Below, in pieces: positions 48,064 to 56,318 of a DNA stretch of 64,000 nt. Numbering within the stretch: position 1 is the stretch's first letter; every line of letters starts with the position of its first letter. The stretch comes from Streptomyces sp. Y2F8-2. Lineage in GTDB: Bacteria; Actinomycetota; Actinomycetes; Streptomycetales; Streptomycetaceae. The stretch covers positions 209,532-273,531 of the forward strand of contig NZ_BNGS01000013.1 of NCBI RefSeq assembly GCF_014905555.1. The letters are read 5' to 3'. The position numbers and the translations under genes were made by a program. The notes under the pieces were generated by a model. That model worked only from the letters and a program-made list of their open reading frames with translations, was not told where the DNA came from and made no database searches.

Positions 48064-49505
48064 GCGCCGTGCAGTCGTACGCAGCGGTCGACCTCGGCGC
48101 GTCCAGCGGGCGCGTCATGGTCGGCCGCGTGGGCCCCGGCACCCTGGAGCTGACCGAGGCGCACCGGTTCCCGAACCGGCCCGTGCGGGTCCCCGAGGGG
48201 CTGCGCTGGGACATCCTGTCGCTGTACGCGGGCGTCCTGGACGGGCTGCGCGCGGCCGGTCAGGTCGACTCGGTCGGCATCGACAGCTGGGCCGTGGACT
48301 ACGGCCTGCTGGACGCGGACGGGGCCCTGCTGGGCAATCCGGTGCACTACCGGGACGCCCGCACGGAGGGGATCGCGGAGAAGGTCTGGGCGACCGTGCC
48401 CGCGGACGAGCTGTACGCGGCCACCGGCTTGCAGTACGCGCCCTTCAACACGCTGTACCAGCTGACCGCGGCCCGCTCCACCGCCCAACTCGGCCAGGCC
48501 GAGCGCCTGTTGCTCGTTCCGGACCTGCTGACGTACTGGCTGACGGGCGAGCAGGGCACCGAGCTGACCAACGCCTCCACCACCCAGCTCATCGACCCCC
48601 GCACCCGCGACTGGGCGTACGGCGTCGCGGCCCGGCTGGACATCGACCTGAGCCTGTTCGCGCCGCTGCGCCGGCCCGGCGACCCGGCCGGTGTGCTGCG
48701 GCCCGCTGTGCTGGAAGAGACGGGTCTGCGGGGTCCCGTGCCGGTGACCACCGTGGGCTCGCACGACACGGCGTCCGCGGTGGCCGCCGTACCGGCCGTC
48801 GGTGAGCGGTTCGCCTACATCTGCACCGGCACCTGGTCGCTGGCCGGCCTGGAACTCCGGGCACCCGTGCTGACCGAGGAGAGCCGGGCCGCCAACTTCA
48901 CCAACGAGCTGGGCCTGGACGGCACGGTCCGCTATCTGCGCAACATCATGGGGCTGTGGCTGCTCCAGGAGTGCGTACGGGAATGGGGCGACCCTGACCT
49001 GCCCGGGCTGCTGTCGGCCGCCGCGGAGGTCCCGGCGCTGCGGTCCGTGGTGGACGCCGGCGATGCGGAGTTCCTGGCGCCCGGGCGGATGCCGGCGCGC
49101 ATCGCCGAGGCGTGCCGGGCCTCGGGGCAGCCGGTGCCGGACTCGCCCGCCGAGGTCACGCGGTGCATCCTCGACTCCCTCGCACTCGCCCACCGCCGGG
49201 CCGTGTCCGAGGTCCAGCGGCTCGCCGACCACCCGGTGGACGTGGTCCACATCGTCGGGGGCGGCACCCGCAACGCCCTGCTGTGCCAACTGACCGCCGA
49301 CGCCTGCGGGCTGCCGGTGGTGGCCGGCCCGACGGAGGCGGCCGCCCTCGGGAACGTCCTCGTCCAGGCCCGCGCCCACGGGCTCGTCGGCGACCGGGCC
49401 GAGATGCGCCTGCTGCTCGCCGCCACCCAGCCGCTCACACGGTACGAACCGCGCGGCGACACGGCCGTGTGGCGGGCGGCGGAGTCCCGGCTCACCACCC
49501 CCTGA
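48060..49505 (+). CDS. rhaB: L-rhamnulokinase
   Basis: 481 residues of the FGGY sugar-kinase family: VDLGASSGRVMVGRV (phosphate-binding loop), VDSVGIDSWAVDYGLLD, YAPFNTLYQLTA, GTWSLAGLE, and VHIVGGGTRNALLCQLTAD, the ATP-binding C-terminal motif. It phosphorylates L-rhamnulose at O1. The GTG start overlaps the rhaEW stop as GTGA. Confidence 0.94.
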   Translation: MSAVQSYAAVDLGASSGRVMVGRVGPGTLELTEAHRFPNRPVRVPEGLRWDILSLYAGVLDGLRAAGQVDSVGIDSWAVDYGLLDADGALLGNPVHYRDARTEGIAEKVWATVPADELYAATGLQYAPFNTLYQLTAARSTAQLGQAERLLLVPDLLTYWLTGEQGTELTNASTTQLIDPRTRDWAYGVAARLDIDLSLFAPLRRPGDPAGVLRPAVLEETGLRGPVPVTTVGSHDTASAVAAVPAVGERFAYICTGTWSLAGLELRAPVLTEESRAANFTNELGLDGTVRYLRNIMGLWLLQECVREWGDPDLPGLLSAAAEVPALRSVVDAGDAEFLAPGRMPARIAEACRASGQPVPDSPAEVTRCILDSLALAHRRAVSEVQRLADHPVDVVHIVGGGTRNALLCQLTADACGLPVVAGPTEAAALGNVLVQARAHGLVGDRAEMRLLLAATQPLTRYEPRGDTAVWRAAESRLTTP

Positions 49506-49513
49506 GCCGGGGT

Positions 49514-49543
49514 CTACCCTAAGTCGCCCCCGCCGACTACCCT
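49514..49543 (+). promoter_or_regulatory. Candidate lut promoter with repeated CTACCCT
   Basis: CTACCCT at 49514-49520 and 49537-49543 (23-bp period). The second contains a -10-like TACCCT about 36 bases before the lutA ATG. It suggests lutABC can be read separately from the rhamnose genes. Confidence 0.4.
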
Positions 49544-49578
49544 GCATTCATCCGATGACCGACCCCCGAGGAGCCGCG

Positions 49579-50334
49579 ATGCGTGTCGCCCTGTTCCTGA
49601 CCTGCGTCAACGACACGCTATATCCGGACACCGGCCGCGCGGTGGTGAAACTGCTGACCAGGATGGGCGTCGAGGTGGACTTCCCGATGGCGCAGACGTG
49701 CTGCGGGCAGGCCCACTACAACACCGGATACCGGCACGAGGCCGAGCCGCTCGCCGTGAAGTTCTCCGATGTCTTCAGGGAATACGAGGCGATCGTGACG
49801 CCGTCGGGGTCGTGCGGGGCGATGGTGCGGGAGCTGTATCCGCGGATGGGCGAGCGGGCGCGGGCGGAGGGTCGCGGGGACACGCTCGCGGCCACGCTGG
49901 CGCCCGTGGTCCCGAAGACGTACGAGCTGACGGAGTTCCTGGTGGACGTGCTGGGAGTGACCGATGTCGGCGCGTACTACCCGCACAAGGTGACCTACCA
50001 CCCGACCTGCCACGGTCTGCGGGGCCTGGGCCTCGGCGACCGCCCCAGGCGGCTGCTCCAGGCCGTGAAGGGACTGGAGTTGGCCGAGCTGCCGGGGGCC
50101 GAGGAGTGCTGCGGCTTCGGCGGCACGTTCGCCCTGAAGAACTCCGATGTCTCGGCAGCGATGGGCGTCGACAAGGTGCGCAACGCGGAGTCGACGGGCG
50201 CGGAGGTGCTGTGCGCGGCCGACAACTCCTGTCTGATGCACATCGGCGGGACGATGGCGCGCCTGAGGGTCGGGATGCGGCCGGTGCACATCGCGGAGAT
50301 CCTGGCGAGCACGGAAGAGGAGCCGCTGATATGA
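49579..50334 (+). CDS. lutA: L-lactate utilisation protein LutA (Fe-S oxidoreductase)
   Basis: 251 residues with two CCG (cysteine-rich) domains: CCGQAHYNTGY (about 40) and CCGFGGTF (about 177), as in LutA/GlpC-type subunits. Part of the LutABC complex that oxidises L-lactate to pyruvate. ATG 49579 follows GAGGAG. It begins a three-gene overlapping operon 73 bases after rhaB, so the L-lactate from RhaEW can be consumed directly. Confidence 0.93.
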   Translation: MRVALFLTCVNDTLYPDTGRAVVKLLTRMGVEVDFPMAQTCCGQAHYNTGYRHEAEPLAVKFSDVFREYEAIVTPSGSCGAMVRELYPRMGERARAEGRGDTLAATLAPVVPKTYELTEFLVDVLGVTDVGAYYPHKVTYHPTCHGLRGLGLGDRPRRLLQAVKGLELAELPGAEECCGFGGTFALKNSDVSAAMGVDKVRNAESTGAEVLCAADNSCLMHIGGTMARLRVGMRPVHIAEILASTEEEPLI

Positions 50335-51815
50335 GCGGAACGTATCTCGGTATGCCCGCTTTCCCGGCGGCGGCGCACGAGGCGGTGCGCGACCGGACCT
50401 TGCGCGGCAATCTGCGCCACGCCACCCACACCATCCGCGCCAAGCGGGCCAAGGCGGTCGCGGAGGTGTCCGACTGGACGGCGCTGAGGGAGGCGGGCCG
50501 GCGGATCAAGGACCACACCCTGCGCCATCTCGACCGGTATCTGGTCCAGTTGGAGGAGTCGGTCACGGCTGCGGGCGGCGTGGTGCACTGGGCCGCCGAC
50601 GCGGACGAGGCGAACCGGATCGTGGCCGAACTGGTCAGGGCGACCGGCGAGTCGGAAGTCGTCAAGGTCAAATCGATGGCCACCCAGGAGATCGGCCTCA
50701 ACGAGGCTCTGGAGGCGGAGGGCATCCGCGCCTACGAGACCGATCTCGCCGAACTGATCGTCCAGTTGGGCAAGGACCGGCCCTCCCACATCCTCGTCCC
50801 GGCGATCCACCGAAACCGCGGGGAGATCCGGGACATCTTCCGCTCGGAGATGGCCGAGTGGGGCCGCCCCGCGCCCGAGGGGCTGACCGACAGGCCCGCC
50901 GAACTCGCCGAGGCGGCCCGGCTGCACCTGCGGGAGAAGTTCCTGCGCGCCAAGGTCGGGATCTCCGGCGCGAACTTCATGGTCGCTCAGACCGGCACGC
51001 TGGTCGTGGTGGAGTCCGAGGGCAACGGGCGGATGTGCGTCACCCTCCCCGAGACGCTGATCTCGGTGGTCGGCATCGAGAAGATCGTGCCGACCTGGCG
51101 GGACCTGGAGGTGTTCCTGCAGACCCTGCCGCGCTCCTCCACGGCCGAACGCATGAACCCGTACACCAGCACGTGGACCGGCACGACCGATGAGGACGGG
51201 CCGAAGACCTTCCACCTGGTCCTGCTCGACAACGGGCGCACCGACACGCTCGCCGACCAGGTGGGCCGCCAGGCGCTGCGCTGCATCCGCTGCTCGGCCT
51301 GTCTCAATGTCTGCCCGGTGTACGAGCGGGCGGGCGGACACGCCTACGGCTCGGTGTACCCGGGCCCGATCGGCGCGATCCTCAGTCCCCAGCTGAGGGG
51401 CACGCAGAGCGAGATCGACGCCTCGCTGCCGTACGCGTCCTCGCTGTGCGGCGCCTGCTACGAGGTGTGCCCGGTCGCCATCGACATCCCCGAGGTGCTG
51501 GTGCATCTGCGGGAACGGGTCGTGCAGGGCGGGCCGGTGACACGGGGCGGCAACAAGGTCGTGCTGAGGCCCGCGAAGGGCCATGCCGCCGAACGGGCCG
51601 CGATGCGGGCGGCACGCTGGGCGTTCGGCCACCCCGGGGCGCTGCGGACGGGTCAGCGGCTGGCGTCGCGGTCGCGCCGCTTCCTCCCCCGGACGCTGCC
51701 GGGGCCGGGCCGGGCGTGGAGCGCGAGCCGGGACCTGCCGCAGGTGCCGGCGGAGCCGTTCCGCGACTGGTGGCAGCGGACCCGCGGCAGCAAGGACGGA
51801 GGCGACGGCAAGTGA
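50331..51815 (+). CDS. lutB: L-lactate utilisation protein LutB (ferredoxin-like)
   Basis: 494 residues. N-terminal LUD domain (about 65-300: VVKVKSMATQEIGLNEAL, HRNRGEIRDIF, GISGANFMVAQTGTLVVVESEGN). Two 4Fe-4S motifs, CIRCSACLNVCPVY and CGACYEVCPV, at about 320-390, and a basic tail. Electron-transfer subunit of LutABC. ATG 50331 overlaps the lutA stop (ATGA). Confidence 0.94.
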   Translation: MSGTYLGMPAFPAAAHEAVRDRTLRGNLRHATHTIRAKRAKAVAEVSDWTALREAGRRIKDHTLRHLDRYLVQLEESVTAAGGVVHWAADADEANRIVAELVRATGESEVVKVKSMATQEIGLNEALEAEGIRAYETDLAELIVQLGKDRPSHILVPAIHRNRGEIRDIFRSEMAEWGRPAPEGLTDRPAELAEAARLHLREKFLRAKVGISGANFMVAQTGTLVVVESEGNGRMCVTLPETLISVVGIEKIVPTWRDLEVFLQTLPRSSTAERMNPYTSTWTGTTDEDGPKTFHLVLLDNGRTDTLADQVGRQALRCIRCSACLNVCPVYERAGGHAYGSVYPGPIGAILSPQLRGTQSEIDASLPYASSLCGACYEVCPVAIDIPEVLVHLRERVVQGGPVTRGGNKVVLRPAKGHAAERAAMRAARWAFGHPGALRTGQRLASRSRRFLPRTLPGPGRAWSASRDLPQVPAEPFRDWWQRTRGSKDGGDGK

Positions 51816-52453
51816 ACAGCAGAGAGCAGATCCTGGGCCGGGTGCGGCGCGCGCTGACGGACGTACCGAAGGACGACACGGCGTACGAACAGGCCGTTCC
51901 CCGGGACTATCTGCGGCAGCACGGCGAACGCACCGTCAAGGAGACGATCGATCTGCTGGCGGAGAACCTGGCGGACTACCGGGCGATCGTGCACCGCTCC
52001 GATGCCACCGCGCTGCCGTCGGTGCTGGCCGGCCTGCTCGCCGCGCGCGGCGCGCGCACCGTCCTGGTTCCGCCCGGACTGCCGTCGCACTGGCTCACCG
52101 GCGTCGAGCAGGTCCCCGACCGGGCGGAGAGCACCCCGCACGAGCTGGACGGCGTCGACAGCGTGGTCACCGGCTGCGCCGTCGCCATCGCCGAGACCGG
52201 CACCATCGTGCTGGACGGCGCACCGGACCAGGGCCGCCGCCGTATCACCCTGGTCCCCGACCACCACATCTGTGTGGTGCGCGTGCCCGACCAGGTGGTC
52301 TCCTCCGTCCCCCAGGCCCTGGAACGGCTCGATCCGGCACGCCCGCTGACATGGATCTCCGGGCCGTCCGCGACGAGCGACATCGAGCTGGACCGGGTCG
52401 AGGGGGTGCACGGTCCGCGCACCCTGGAGGTGGTGCTGGTGAGCGGTGAGTGA
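51812..52453 (+). CDS. lutC: L-lactate utilisation protein LutC
   Basis: 213 residues of the LUD superfamily: ITGCAVAIAETGTIVLDGAPDQGRR-like region (seen as GCAVAIAETGTIVLDG) and HICVVRVPDQVV. Third LutABC subunit. GTG 51812 overlaps the lutB stop as GTGA. The gene ends 22 bases before the ABC ATPase. Confidence 0.92.
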   Translation: MNSREQILGRVRRALTDVPKDDTAYEQAVPRDYLRQHGERTVKETIDLLAENLADYRAIVHRSDATALPSVLAGLLAARGARTVLVPPGLPSHWLTGVEQVPDRAESTPHELDGVDSVVTGCAVAIAETGTIVLDGAPDQGRRRITLVPDHHICVVRVPDQVVSSVPQALERLDPARPLTWISGPSATSDIELDRVEGVHGPRTLEVVLVSGE

Positions 52454-52463
52454 CCGGCGCGGT

Positions 52464-52469
52464 TAGCGT
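52464..52469 (+). promoter_or_regulatory. -10 element of the ABC ATPase gene
   Basis: TAGCGT ends 6 bases before ATG 52476; with no separate ribosome site, a leaderless transcript independent of lutABC is likely. Confidence 0.5.
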
Positions 52470-52475
52470 GAGGGA

Positions 52476-53585
52476 ATGATCCGGTTCGAGCAGGTCACCA
52501 AGCGGTATCCGGACGGCACGACGGCCGTGCGCGACCTGTCGTTCGAGGTCGCCGAGGGGGAACTGGTCACGCTCGTCGGGCCGTCCGGGTGCGGCAAGAC
52601 GACCACGATGATGCTGGTCAACCGGCTGGTGGAACCGACCTCCGGGCGGGTCCTCGTGGGCGGCGCCGACGTCGCGGGCGTCGATCCGGTGCGGTTGCGG
52701 CGCCGGATCGGCTACGTCATCCAGCAGGTGGGGCTGTTCCCGCACCGGACCGTGCTCGACAACACGGCGACGGTCCCCCTGCTACTGGGCTGGAAGAGGG
52801 CCAAGGCGCGGGCGCGGGCCGCCGAGCTGCTGGAGCTGGTGGGCCTGGACCCGAGGACGTACGGGCCGCGCTACCCCGACCAGTTGTCGGGCGGTCAGCG
52901 GCAGCGGGTCGGGGTGGCGCGGGCACTCGCCGCCGATCCGCCCGTGCTGCTCATGGACGAGCCGTTCGGGGCGGTCGACCCGGTGGTGCGGAAACAGTTG
53001 CAGGACGAGTTCCTGCGGATGCAGGCGGCGGTGCGCAAGACGGTGCTGCTGGTCACGCACGACATCGAGGAAGCGGTGCGGCTGGGCGACCGGATCGCGG
53101 TGTACGGGCAGGGACGCGTCGAGCAGTTCGACACGCCGGGAGCGGTGCTGGGCAGGCCGGCCACCCCGCGTGTCGCCGCGTTCGTGGGCGCGGACCGTGG
53201 GATGAAGCGCCTGTCGGTGACGGAGGTCCAGCCGGGCGACCTCGAACAGCCGCCGGTCACCCGCCTCGACGAGCCCGCCCGGCGGGCCGAGGCCCGGTTG
53301 CGGGCCGAGGGCGCACTCCGGGCGGTCGTCCTCGCCGCTGAGGGTGGTCTGCACGGCTGGGTCGGCACCGAGGAGCTGGCCGGCGGCGGCCTCGTACGCG
53401 ACCACGCCCACCGGATGGACTGCTGGGTTCCGGTGGGCGCTTCGCTGAAGGAGGCGTTCGAGGTGATGATCCAGTACGACGCCGGGTGGGTGGCCGTTCT
53501 GGACGCAAGGCACTTCCTCGGCGTCCTGACCCCGGCCGGGCTCCACACGGCCCTTCGCCGCTCGGCGGACGCGTTCACTCCGTGA
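52476..53585 (+). CDS. Osmoprotectant-type ABC transporter ATPase (OpuCA/ProV-like)
   Basis: 369 residues. ABC domain with Walker A GPSGCGKTT (about 35-43), Q-loop IQQVGLFPHRTV, signature LSGGQRQRV, Walker B LLMDEPFGAVDP, His switch THDIEEA. The C-terminal ~110 residues are a CBS-like regulatory region (LKEAFEVMIQYDAGWVAVLD). This is the ATPase of glycine betaine/choline/carnitine importers. The matching permeases and binding protein lie at 56319-58599 on the other strand, with a copper-oxidase locus in between. Its 3' end overlaps the multicopper oxidase gene by 11 bases. Confidence 0.92.
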   Translation: MIRFEQVTKRYPDGTTAVRDLSFEVAEGELVTLVGPSGCGKTTTMMLVNRLVEPTSGRVLVGGADVAGVDPVRLRRRIGYVIQQVGLFPHRTVLDNTATVPLLLGWKRAKARARAAELLELVGLDPRTYGPRYPDQLSGGQRQRVGVARALAADPPVLLMDEPFGAVDPVVRKQLQDEFLRMQAAVRKTVLLVTHDIEEAVRLGDRIAVYGQGRVEQFDTPGAVLGRPATPRVAAFVGADRGMKRLSVTEVQPGDLEQPPVTRLDEPARRAEARLRAEGALRAVVLAAEGGLHGWVGTEELAGGGLVRDHAHRMDCWVPVGASLKEAFEVMIQYDAGWVAVLDARHFLGVLTPAGLHTALRRSADAFTP

Positions 53586-55179
53586 CGAAGTCGGCCATCA
53601 TCGCCATGTCCTCGTGTTCCAGGTTGTGGCAGTGCAGCATGTAGCGGCCCGGGTAGTCGGTGAACCGGGTGACGATCTCCACGGATTCGGCGGGGCGCAG
53701 GTCGACCGTGTCCTTCCAGCCCGCGTCGTACGGCCCGGGCGAGCGGCCGTTGCGGGCGGTCACCCGGAAGTGGTTGAGGTGGAGATGGACGGGGTGGTGG
53801 AAGTCGGTGACGAACCGCCACACCTCGGTGGTGCCGAGCCGGACGGTGGCCAGGGGCCTGCCGGGCTCGTAGGGGCGGCCGTTGATGGTCCAGCCGGTGG
53901 ATCCGGCGCGCCGCTGGAAGTGGAACGTCCGCACCGCGGTGGCCCGGTCCGGGCGCGGCGTGGGTATCGCGGACAGCCGTGCCGGTATGCGTGAGTCGTC
54001 GGCCGGTGGCCGGGCGGTGGAGACGTCGAATCGCATCACGGCGGTCGTGCTGCCGCTGCCCAGTTGGTTGACCAGCCGTACGCGGGTGCCGGGCCGGTAG
54101 CGGGAGAAGTCGACGACCACGTCGAAGCGTTCGGCCGGGGCGATGTCCAGCGAGTCGTGCGCGAGCGGCGTCTGAAGCAGGCCGCCGTCGCCGCCGATCT
54201 GCACCAGGCCGCCGCCACCCGGAGGCGGAGGGTCGAGCGCCAGACGGTAACGGCGGGCGTTCGAGGCGTTGAGCAGGCGCAGCCGGTAGCGCAGCCGCCG
54301 GACCGGAAGTACCGGCCAGGGTGCCCCGTTGACCAGGATGACGTCGCCCAGGACGCCGTCCATGTAGCGCGCACTGACGCCTGGCGTGTGCTGTGCCGCG
54401 TCCAGGGCGGGGTACCGGAAGGAACCGTCGGCCGCGAAGGACCGGTCGGTGATCATCAGGGGGATGTCGCGGTCGCCGCGGGGCAGCGGCAACGCCTCTT
54501 CCTCGTCGTCGTGGACGAGGTGGAACCCGGCGAGGCCGTGCCAGACGTTCGGGCCGGTGAAGCCCATACGGTGGTCGTGGTACCAGAGGGTGGCGGCCCG
54601 TTGCTCCATCGGATACGTGTACGTCCGCACGACCGCGGCACTGTCGTGGGACCCGGCGGTCCCGGCCATGCCGGTCATCCCCGACATCCCCGGCATCGCC
54701 GCCATGTCGTCCGCCCCGGACACGGTGCCGCCGCGCGGCAGGATCAGCGCGGTCGGATAGCCGTCGCTGCCGTACGGGGTGTGGCCGCCGTGCAGGTGGA
54801 CGACGGTCGGATGCGGCAGTTCGTTGCGGTGCCGCACCACCGTGCGGCGCCCCGAGCGCGAGAGCAGCGTAGGCCCGGGGAAGGTCCCGCCGTAGGTCCA
54901 GGCGGTGGTCTCCAGACCGGGCAGGATACGCAGGCGCGCCGTCCGCTGGGTGATCTCGTACACGTCCGTGGTGCCGTCGGAGCGGACCGGAGCGAGCACG
55001 GACGGCACGGGCAGCGGCACCGCGTACCGCGGCGGCAGCGGGGCCTGGCTGCGCAGCAGCAGCCCCGGCTGACCGGGCGTCAGCGCGCCCGAGGCCATGG
55101 CCCATCCGCCGACGGTGAGCGCGCCGCCGCCGAGGGCCGCCGCGGCGAGCAGGCGGCGTCGGCCGATGCCCCCGCTCAT
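53575..55179 (-). CDS. Secreted multicopper oxidase (CueO/CotA/laccase-like)
   Basis: 534 residues. Tat signal (GRRRLLAAAALGGGAL), needed to export a folded copper enzyme. All four copper-ligand clusters are present: HLHGGHTP, WYHDHRMG, HPVHLHLNHF and HCHNLEHEDMAMM (type 1 Cys with axial Met). A Met-rich insertion (MPGMSGMTGMAG, about residues 160-175) recalls the Cu(I)-binding loop of CueO. Likely roles are Cu(I) oxidation/copper tolerance or laccase-type phenol oxidation. ATG 55179 overlaps the upstream membrane-protein stop as ATGA. Confidence 0.94.
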   Translation of the reverse strand: MSGGIGRRRLLAAAALGGGALTVGGWAMASGALTPGQPGLLLRSQAPLPPRYAVPLPVPSVLAPVRSDGTTDVYEITQRTARLRILPGLETTAWTYGGTFPGPTLLSRSGRRTVVRHRNELPHPTVVHLHGGHTPYGSDGYPTALILPRGGTVSGADDMAAMPGMSGMTGMAGTAGSHDSAAVVRTYTYPMEQRAATLWYHDHRMGFTGPNVWHGLAGFHLVHDDEEEALPLPRGDRDIPLMITDRSFAADGSFRYPALDAAQHTPGVSARYMDGVLGDVILVNGAPWPVLPVRRLRYRLRLLNASNARRYRLALDPPPPGGGGLVQIGGDGGLLQTPLAHDSLDIAPAERFDVVVDFSRYRPGTRVRLVNQLGSGSTTAVMRFDVSTARPPADDSRIPARLSAIPTPRPDRATAVRTFHFQRRAGSTGWTINGRPYEPGRPLATVRLGTTEVWRFVTDFHHPVHLHLNHFRVTARNGRSPGPYDAGWKDTVDLRPAESVEIVTRFTDYPGRYMLHCHNLEHEDMAMMADFVTE

Positions 55180-55640
55180 GCGCTCTCCTCCGCACGGCGG
55201 GAACGGTCCGGACGCCAGGCCCAGACCAGCATCAGCAAGGTGCAGGCGATGATCGCCACGCCCAGCGGGACATGAACGGCGAGTACGCGCGCGTACCCCA
55301 TGGCGATCTGTCCCGCCTCCGCCCCGAACAGCGCGACGCCGGTCAGGGCCGGCCAGCCGGGCCCGCCACCGGGTCGCCACAGCAGCACCGAAGCCACGAT
55401 CTGGGCCACGGCGACGAGCCCGGTGGCGGTCGCGTTGAGGGCGTGCAGGTCGAGGGCTCCGTAGTGACCGGACAGGAAGCTCCCGGCCAGTACCGCCTGC
55501 CCGACGGCCAGGACGGCCTCGCATGTCACCACGGTCCGGAAGAGCACGAGGGCCCAGGGCCGCACCGAGGGGCGGCCGCCGTCGGCGGGTACGGGGGGAT
55601 CCGCCACCGGGCGCGGGGAAGGAACGATCCGATTAGGCAT
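55176..55640 (-). CDS. Small four-helix membrane protein
   Basis: 154 residues. A Pro-rich cytosolic N-terminus and four membrane helices (VVTCEAVLAVGQAVLAGSFL; ATGLVAVAQIVASVLLW; WPALTGVALFGAEAGQIAMG; HVPLGVAIIACTLLMLVWAW) with a conserved-looking LHALNATATG loop. No family is named with confidence. It is translationally coupled to the multicopper oxidase, so an accessory role (heme/copper or electron transfer) is possible. It is divergent from a MarR gene over an inverted repeat. Confidence 0.8.
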   Translation of the reverse strand: MPNRIVPSPRPVADPPVPADGGRPSVRPWALVLFRTVVTCEAVLAVGQAVLAGSFLSGHYGALDLHALNATATGLVAVAQIVASVLLWRPGGGPGWPALTGVALFGAEAGQIAMGYARVLAVHVPLGVAIIACTLLMLVWAWRPDRSRRAEESA

Positions 55641-55644
55641 GGAC

Positions 55645-55670
55645 GAGATAGTGCCAGATGAGACTATCTC
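55645..55670. promoter_or_regulatory. MarR operator between oxidase operon and regulator
   Basis: GAGATAGT-N10-ACTATCTC, perfect 8-bp arms, starting 4 bases from the membrane-protein ATG. A further ATCTC half-site follows at 55681. Binding here would block the oxidase operon and reach the MarR promoter. Confidence 0.75.
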
Positions 55671-55708
55671 TTGGGAACCAATCTCGGCTTGCCCTATGCT
55701 GAACGGCC

Positions 55709-56164
55709 ATGAACGCCCCCCGTTCCGCCTCCCCCGCACCCGATGCCGGCCCCGCGCGCATCGGCCCGCTCCTCCGTCTCGCCCAGCGACGGGCCGCACG
55801 GACGTTCGCCGAGGCACTGCGTCCGCTCGGCATCGAGGGCCGGCACTACGGGGTGCTGCTCAACCTCACCAGGCACGGGGCGCTCAGCCAGCGCCGGCTC
55901 ATCGACCTCACCGGCAGCGACAAGTCCTCGATGGTGCGCACGGTCGACGACCTGGAGGCCCGCGCTCTGGCCGTGCGGCGGCCCTCGCCCGCCGACCGGC
56001 GCGCCCACGCGGTGGAGCTGACCGAAGAGGGCAGAGACCTGTTCGCCGAGGCCTCGCGGATCGCCGACGAGGTGGGCGCCCGGCTCCTGGACTGCCTGGA
56101 AGAGGACGACCAGGAACTGTTGTGCTCACTTCTGGAACGCTTCGTCAGGGCACCCGAAACGTAG
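55709..56164 (+). CDS. MarR-family transcriptional regulator
   Basis: 151 residues. Winged helix at about 45-110: LRPLGIEGRHYGVLLNL, ALSQRRLIDLTGSDKSSMVRTVDDLE (recognition), wing AVRRPSPADRRAHAVELTEEG. No Cys that would mark a copper or redox sensor in the HTH; one Cys in LLDCLEE and one in LLCSLLE near the end could act so. It likely represses the divergent membrane protein/multicopper oxidase operon and itself. -10-like TATGCT at 55695. Confidence 0.9.
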   Translation: MNAPRSASPAPDAGPARIGPLLRLAQRRAARTFAEALRPLGIEGRHYGVLLNLTRHGALSQRRLIDLTGSDKSSMVRTVDDLEARALAVRRPSPADRRAHAVELTEEGRDLFAEASRIADEVGARLLDCLEEDDQELLCSLLERFVRAPET

Positions 56165-56318
56165 GGCGTGTGCGTCAGAACCGGGCGGCGGACAGTGGCG
56201 GGCATGACCCGACAGCCACGGGCCGCCCGGTCGGGCGTCGTGTCGTCCTGCTGCTGGGGCGCGGCTGTGCGGCGCCGCTCATCGGCTTCCGGAGCGGACA
56301 GGAGGTCCACCCGCGGCG

